Origin: Corylus avellana
Lineage: Eukaryota > Streptophyta > Magnoliopsida > Fagales > Betulaceae
DNA: 64,000 nt
NCBI RefSeq assembly: GCF_901000735.1
Contig: NC_081551.1
Location: 14,506,906-14,570,905, forward strand
Direction: 5' to 3'
The notes under the pieces: generated by a model
Told to the model about the DNA's origin: nothing
Databases searched by the model: none
Seen by the model: the letters and a program-made list of their open reading frames with translations, nothing else
Program-made: the position numbers and the translations under genes
In this document: positions 57,841 to 64,000 of the stretch, piece after piece
Numbering within the stretch: the stretch's first letter is position 1
Layout of the letters: each line of letters begins with the position of its first letter

Positions 57841-60119
57841 AGAATAGCATGAGAGGAGCACAAAAAAGGAAGGCCCACTTGGGTCCACGAGATGAGGTGG
57901 GCTAAAGATGTGGAGGGATGGAGGTGGGTTACCAACCTAAATAGATTCTTTTGCTTCCCCTTTGTTTATTATTATTATTATTTTGTTCAAAATCTTCTAG
58001 AAGCAACGAAAAAGTTAAGTTAGGAAGATGTGCCTTACCAACCTTGCCCATAAAAACTTCACATGGCCGGCGAAAAATGACATCAAACTCTCCCTCTCTC
58101 TCTCTCTACGTGGACATAGTTGGTTGAATATTGAAAAGGACACAAAAAAACCTTTGAAAAATCAATACCTTATACAATTACTACTAATATGCAACACCTT
58201 CCACAAATATATATATTTCTTTTATTTCTCCATTAAACATCACTTGTGGGTACCAATACATGCCCACGCGTGAAGGAAAATCACCATCACCAAAAGCTCC
58301 ACATCATAACCAAGTTGAGCCATACTTTTTTTACTTCAAAAAAGTTTGCAATAAATCATCATTTTTGCCCGATAAATCTCGAATATACGACCCCACTTGC
58401 GTATTTGATGCGAAGACTTAGAACGGATATATTGTCGGCTTAATCAATCTTTAAATCAGTTTTTGTTAAAGCGGGACCAGGGAAAATAAGAAGAAGGGCA
58501 TTATTAGGACAAGGGAAGATGTTGGTGGGAAAATGATGGACACTGTGGTTGGGGTCTGTTAATCTCAATCATGGAAGGTAGGGGAGTTAGTTACTTTTCT
58601 CATCTTGAATTGACAAGAGTAAGTGGAGTAAGAGGAAGTGGTCTTCTAGAATCCTATTAATGAATAAATAAATAAATAAAATAATAATGCATCTAGAAAG
58701 AAAGAGAGTGGAAAGAAGGAAGACCATGAAAAGTTGGAAAAGAATCAGAAGATAAGAATAAGTTTGGTGGGACTGCCTTCTGCTTCCAAATTATGTATCA
58801 ATTTGCAATGTTTTGCATTTATAGGTCCTCAACAATCTTTTTTTTCATGCCCATCCCTCCAAACTTTGTATTTTGTTCTTATTCTTGCATAATATTATTA
58901 TTATTATTATTTTCCTTATGTGTTCTGGCAATCCAATGGATTTAGCTTATGTTAGAAGGTTCTGGTTTAATTTTATTTTCTCTTTTATATACTCTTACCG
59001 TCTTTTTTTAATCTTAGCAATTGCAATTGCCTCAGCACATTTATTAACTAAAATAGCTTAAAAAATCACTTTTATTTATTTTAGCCATCTATTTTTTCAA
59101 AGTATATACATCACGCTCAACAATTTTGTTATCAAGTTTTACTATTTTATTTAAAATTTATTTTTCAAAGATTTCTTTATTTATTTATTTTTTCAATAAT
59201 CATATCTTTGAAAATTTTATCTTTTTGCAATGGTCATTTTTTTATTCAAATTCAATTACTCGCACTCGACGTCCCAGATGAAAACGAAAATAAATAAATA
59301 GTGCGATGAAAAAATGAACAGGTTCCCATATTCATGTTGGTATAATGCTTACTAAGCGCATTGAGCACTGATTTTTCAACAATTTACACAAAGAAGCTTG
59401 TATAACCTTTTTAGCATTTCGGCTAACCAAAATAGCTTTTTGGCAAGAAAATTTCCTAAAAAAGCTTAAAATTATCCTCCGTCTAAAACTTTTGGTTAGT
59501 GTGAGTACTATTCACTTACCAAAAAAAATAAAATAAAATTTATGCTCTCCTCTCCTCTATCTCTTCGTGTACACCAAAGGCAACTCTTAACACCACTTCT
59601 CCATCAAGAAGAAAATCCCACGGATGGCACGATTAAACTCCTTCCTCCAACATCTTCAATTCCAAATTGAGTTTTATATCTCCGACAACGAAATTATGTT
59701 AATCACCGCTGATTTGATATTAGTTTTTTTTTTATCAACTCTTAATGTCCAGCTAGAGTTTAAGTTTTACAATTGAAAGTGAACGGTTAAAATGTTGAGT
59801 TCAATAAGAGTGCTTTGAAAAAATAAATAGCCAAAAAAAAATTGTAATCTTTTTTTAACTATTTTGATTAATAAATAATACATGGTGAAGAATGGTTACA
59901 TACATGGTGAAAAAAAAAAAAAAAAAAAAAGGAATATGTGGGTGGAAACAGAAATAAAAGAAAAGAAAGGTACGTAGGTGCTAAAAAGGAGGAGGAAAGA
60001 GCAAATAACACAAACTAGATGAAAAGTAGAGCTACCTACCAAATCCAGCACTAACTTAATTGCAACCACTCGTCTTTCTCACCAACTGGGTCAAAATACC
60101 CTTCCCCTCTTTTACTTGT
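56747..60119. other. Intergenic DNA upstream of the MYB gene
   Basis: No gene seen. Features: (TA)n run of about 45 bp at 57793-57836, a CT run at about 58090-58110, (TTA)n at about 57966 and 58891, AT-rich tracts, and poly-A runs at about 59910-59930. Short open frames carry no domain. Confidence 0.45.
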
Positions 60120-60182
60120 CTAAATAAAAAGGGCCCGAGTCAATTGCACCTTCTCCCTGCCATCCACCGCTTCCCATTTTTA

Positions 60183-60215
<33 letters not shown>

Positions 60216-60272
60216 ATTTCCCCCAATTCCCTTTCAAGCCTCTCCATTCCCCTTCCAACCAGCAAAATAGCC
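60120..60272 (+). promoter_or_regulatory. MYB leader with CT repeat and TATA-like box
   Basis: TCTAAATAAAAAGG at 60119-60132 is a plausible TATA-like element. A (CT)n tract at about 60183-60214 precedes the ATG at 60273, within a good start context (AAATAGCCATGG). As in the patellin leader, the CT repeat could bind GAGA-type factors; this is inference. Confidence 0.5.
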
Positions 60273-61398
60273 ATGGGAAGATCTCCTTGCTGTGAGAAAG
60301 AGCACACCAACAAAGGAGCTTGGACTAAGGAGGAAGACGAGCGCCTCATCAACTACATCAAACTTCATGGGGAAGGCTGCTGGCGTTCTCTTCCAAAAGC
60401 CGCTGGTAATTTATTTTATATTTAACTTTCACAAACACAGGCCAGAAAAGAGAGAAATATTGTGGGGTTTTATTATTATTATTAATTTTTTTTTTTTTTT
60501 TTTTTTTTAAAGGTTTGCTTAGATGTGGCAAGAGTTGTAGACTGAGGTGGATAAACTACCTTAGGCCTGATCTCAAGAGAGGAAACTTCACTGAAGAGGA
60601 AGACGAGCTCATCATCAACCTTCACAACTTACTTGGAAACAAGTACGCCATAGCTCTTCCCTTTTCATGCTTTTTTTCTTTTTTTTTTTTAAAAAAAAAG
60701 TTGCAATATTTTCTCCCTTCTTCTTTGTGAAATTAAAACAAGCAAAAATCTGATATGGGTTTTTACTCTTTTGATCTCTCAGATGGTCTCTTATTGCCGC
60801 CCGCTTGCCAGGAAGAACTGATAATGAGATAAAGAACTACTGGAACACTCACATCAAAAGGAAGCTCTACAGCCGTGGAGTTGATCCTCAAACTCACCGC
60901 CCACTCAACGCCGGCGCCACCTCAACCAAAACCGCCACCGCCATCAACACCAGCAGCAGTAACAAAACCAGTAGCGAAAACAACTCCACCAACAGCAATA
61001 GTAAGAAGAGTTGTAATTTCTTCGAAGTGCAAAATTACATGACACCATTGATGCAAGTGGTGGGAAATGAGTCTGCTGAAGAGTCAAATAGTAGCAGTGG
61101 AGTAACCACAGAGGAAGTATTCCCTGCGGAGCTCAACCTTGAACTCTCCATAGGGCTGCAACCCTATCAGCTTCAGATCCCTTCCATCAACATACAACCT
61201 CAGCAGCAGCAGCAGCAGCAACAACAACAACAACAAAAGCAGCAGGTTTCGTGGTACGAGAATGTCAGCCAAGGTGTATGTTTGTATTGCCATTTAGGGT
61301 TTCAGAACACCCAAGCATGTAGCTGCAAAGAAGCCATGGGAACAACCTTAACAGCTGACAACATCTACAGACATTATAGGGCGCCCTTGAACTCTTGA
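60273..61398 (+). CDS. R2R3-MYB transcriptional repressor, subgroup 4 type
   Basis: Exons 60273-60405, 60513-60642 and 60783-61398 (133, 130 and 616 nt, the usual R2R3-MYB pattern), 292 residues. R2 is at about 14-61 ([25 protein letters not shown]) and R3 at about 67-112 ([27 protein letters not shown]). The C-terminus has an EAR repression motif LNLELSIGL at 205-213, a glutamine run at about 228-242 and a Cys cluster (254, 257, 267, 269), matching MYB3/4/6/8-like repressors of phenylpropanoid and flavonoid genes. The bHLH-interaction signature spans residues 76-95, but position 80 is Asn where Lys or Arg is usual. The open frame extends upstream, but this ATG is set by the conserved MGRSPCCEK start. 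Confidence 0.96.
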
Positions 61399-64000
61399 AC
61401 CTTTTTAATTAATTAATTACAACTTATTTAGAAGTAGCTTGTGCCAGCTCACTTTGTAATCTTGTGGTGGAAAAGAAACATCTTAATTTTTTTTTGGCAA
61501 GAAGAGAATAGCTGTGAGATATATATATATATAATTAGTGTTTTTGATTTAGTCTAAGATCATTGAAGGCTCTTTCGAATGAGATTGGCTTCTTCCTATC
61601 GTGAGCACTAGTTGGAGAGTAAATAATGGTGAAGTGATGATCATCAATAAATTCAATCATACCAAAAAGGAAGACAGATGTTGACATGCGACAAAAAAAT
61701 AATATGGAGTTCATCCAAATTAAGTTAAGAGTATCTGCGACAAGAATGAAAAAGGTTGTTTAATTAAACATGCAATGACAATTATACAAGCCAAAGTTTT
61801 TAGCCTACTTAATTGATTCTCTTAGTTATAAGGATGTTCCAGGCATTTGTATATACGAATCCCTTGTCAATGTTGGTCGGATAATAATACATGTAGCCCC
61901 CCTCGTCTCATGTGTTGTTGAGGAGCCACGTCATTTTATATTGACAATGATATGAATTTAGTTTGCCACCCGCATATTGATGCTATGAAACTTATTTATT
62001 CAAAAAAAAAACCTTTGATGTCTCGAATTTTTGATGCAAGAACCTTTAATAGCCTCGAGCCGCCTTTTAGGGAGGAGATCTTCCGTCAAAAGGTTCACCG
62101 ATAATTCGCAAACCAAATACATTCAAATGCCCAAGTTAGTAAAAGTCTTTACAGAAGAAAGTAGAGGTATATTAAAAAGAGTAAGTTCGTGTATTTGACT
62201 ATTTGAGTGTGGAGAGACTGATTTCTTGGAGTCATTTCTTTAGAGTGAATCCAATTGATCAATGGAATTTATTTTCCATCTTTCATCTTAGTTAATTTGG
62301 TTAATTATTTAATATAAAAATTCAAAATGTATAACCTAATCTTCTTTTAATATTCAAAAGAAGAGTCTGAAAATAAGGGAGGGGCAATGAAAATTTCACG
62401 TGAAGATTTGTGGGCATCCTCTTTAGGTTGGACAACGTGGACCAACTCGGATTTGAACCTACCCTAAACTAAAAAAACCAAATAAATCAAATATAAAAAA
62501 TAAAAATAAAATAAAATAAAAGGCAAAGATATGATAAATATAGAATAATGGGGAGTTGGTGGGGTCTCCATAATTTCATGGCTGTGTAGGTTGGAAAAAA
62601 AAAAAACCATGAACGGTTTGAGTAGGTAGATGGGGTGATGTCAGCAAAGACAACTACCCCTCTGTCTCTTCCATAAATTCCTGGCTATCTGCTGTCTGTC
62701 CGTCCTTTTTTTTTAATATTTTTATTCAAACTAACGATTTTTTTTTTTTTTTTAAGGATTATAATTTATTTATTTATAATTATGAAGAATTATATTATAA
62801 TCAGACTTTGATTCTTCAAATTGCATCAAAGGTGCATGCTTACGAGGCATGAGGGGTGGCTGTCATTTACTCATCTAGAAGGTGTAGGGAGTGCTGAGGA
62901 TCACTGTAGCAACTCCCACCTAACTCTTGTCTTGTGTATTTCCCTTTGTCACGTTTTTTGTTTCTCATACAGGTAATGCGTGCCCCTTAACAATTCAATA
63001 ATTGATAATGTTACCTACACCCACTAAGAGAAAAAAAAAAAAAAAAAAAGCCCGTTAAGGGCCGACAACTTTTAATATGATTCGTGATTTTGATACAAAT
63101 TTAATACAATTTTGATTAGCCATTTTTTTATCACATGTAGTGGGTTTTAAAGTTGTCTTTGAAAGGTCACGGTGAAGATCGTGTCACCTGATTGGAATGA
63201 TTGTCGGTAGAGGCGGCAGTGGTGGTTGTGAGTAGCCCAAAGTATAGTTTATGTAAAACCGGGTTGTTAATGTTGATTTTCTTTGTGTTGAATTTTTGGG
63301 GGTGTTTGTGACTTGATCTTCTATTTTATTTTTTGGTTCCTATGTTCTTGACTGAGAATAGGGAAGGAGAGAGAACGCGAGAGAGATGCATGAGGGAATG
63401 AGAGAGATGAGTGTGTTGCGAGACGAAGAAAGGGAAAGGGAGCGTGAGAGAAAAATTATTATACGGTATGAGTTACATGTAACTTTTTATATTTTTATTT
63501 TTTCTATGCTTAGGGAGGAGCGTGTTTTAGGGTATATGGTGTTAGTGCTCTTAGACTTATCCTTTTATTTTTATTTTTTTTTTATTTCTAATAAATTTAA
63601 GAGTTTTATTTGTAACCTATACAAATTTTGATTCATTTTTAATAGACTTAAGTTTTTATATTTTTCTATGATGCTGAAGGATTCAAGAGATAAAAGACTG
63701 TTTTTATTTGTTTTGCTTCTTTTCTTTTTTTTTTCCTTTTTTTTTTTTTTTTCTTTTTTCATTTAACAATATCAATAGAATTAACCTCAAAAAATTTGAC
63801 TTCCTTTAGACTTTAATAGCATAACCATAACAACTAAAGTTCGAATTCGCATTAGTGCAAACTACTTGGAAACACACCCATGACAAAAGTCTTTTTTTTT
63901 TTCTTTTAAGAACATCTATTCAATTAAAAGAAATTACAACAAAGAAAACAAAAACAAGCTAATCTGAAAACTCAATCCAGAGATAGTACTTCTAGCACCT
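61399..64000. other. Downstream intergenic DNA, no gene seen
   Basis: 3' UTR of the MYB gene, then AT-rich DNA. A GA-rich stretch lies at about 63366-63450 and T-rich runs at about 63720-63755. Frames at 63386-63631 and 63762-63571 are low-complexity and lack domains. Confidence 0.45.

Noticed and set aside
61084..61293. Leucine-rich antisense frame over the MYB glutamine run
   Set aside because: Shadow of the CAG/CAA repeat on the opposite strand.

Overview
This is a window of plant nuclear DNA, most likely from a woody eudicot. The evidence is GT-AG introns, plant-specific families (patellin, R2R3-MYB, plant defensin, G-type lectin receptor kinase), AT-rich intergenic DNA and a dense layer of plant transposons (PIF/Harbinger, hAT, MULE-like foldbacks, SINE, LINE, Ty1/copia). 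The species cannot be fixed from this sequence. Five runs of N (four of exactly 100, one of 67) show a scaffolded draft assembly, so large-scale order between 37.3 and 51.4 kb should be treated with caution.

Layout. 1-8.7 kb: intergenic DNA with a SINE (2769-2887), two sibling foldback MITEs (2336-2703) and a four-element nest of foldback elements (3680-6669). 8775-11753 (+): an intact three-exon patellin (acidic N-terminus, SEC14/CRAL-TRIO, GOLD). 12-20.6 kb: foldback MITEs, a LINE that keeps ORF1 but loses ORF2 after its start (14.45-16.48 kb), and a direct repeat, one copy of which carries a 903-bp MITE. 20.98-25.57 kb: a complete PIF/Harbinger element with TAA target duplications, its two genes decayed, inserted in a local tandem repeat; a neighbouring unit of the same repeat carries a 1291-bp hAT-type element with a perfect 8-bp duplication. 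27.9-30.1 kb: a decayed, 3'-truncated G-type lectin receptor kinase. 33.14-33.46 kb and 48.20-48.51 kb: two paralogous two-exon defensin genes with shared flanks. Between them lie contigs in conflicting orientation: a 2.1-kb inverted repeat, a copia relic, an LTR-like inverted repeat around a gap, and a small contig duplicating 52.3-54.6 kb. 55-60 kb: intergenic DNA with a reverse-transposon RNase H fragment. 60273-61398 (+): an intact three-exon R2R3-MYB repressor of the subgroup 4 type (EAR motif, C-terminal cysteine cluster). 61.4-64 kb: no gene seen.

The genes do not form one pathway. The likely expressed ones are patellin (membrane trafficking), two secreted defensins and a MYB repressor. 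I did not find a new multi-gene system. The most informative signals are (i) the second defensin, whose cysteine pattern was changed by a point change plus a 5-nt insertion, (ii) four filled/empty-site pairs that give exact transposon boundaries inside the window, and (iii) the nested foldbacks at 3.7-6.7 kb.
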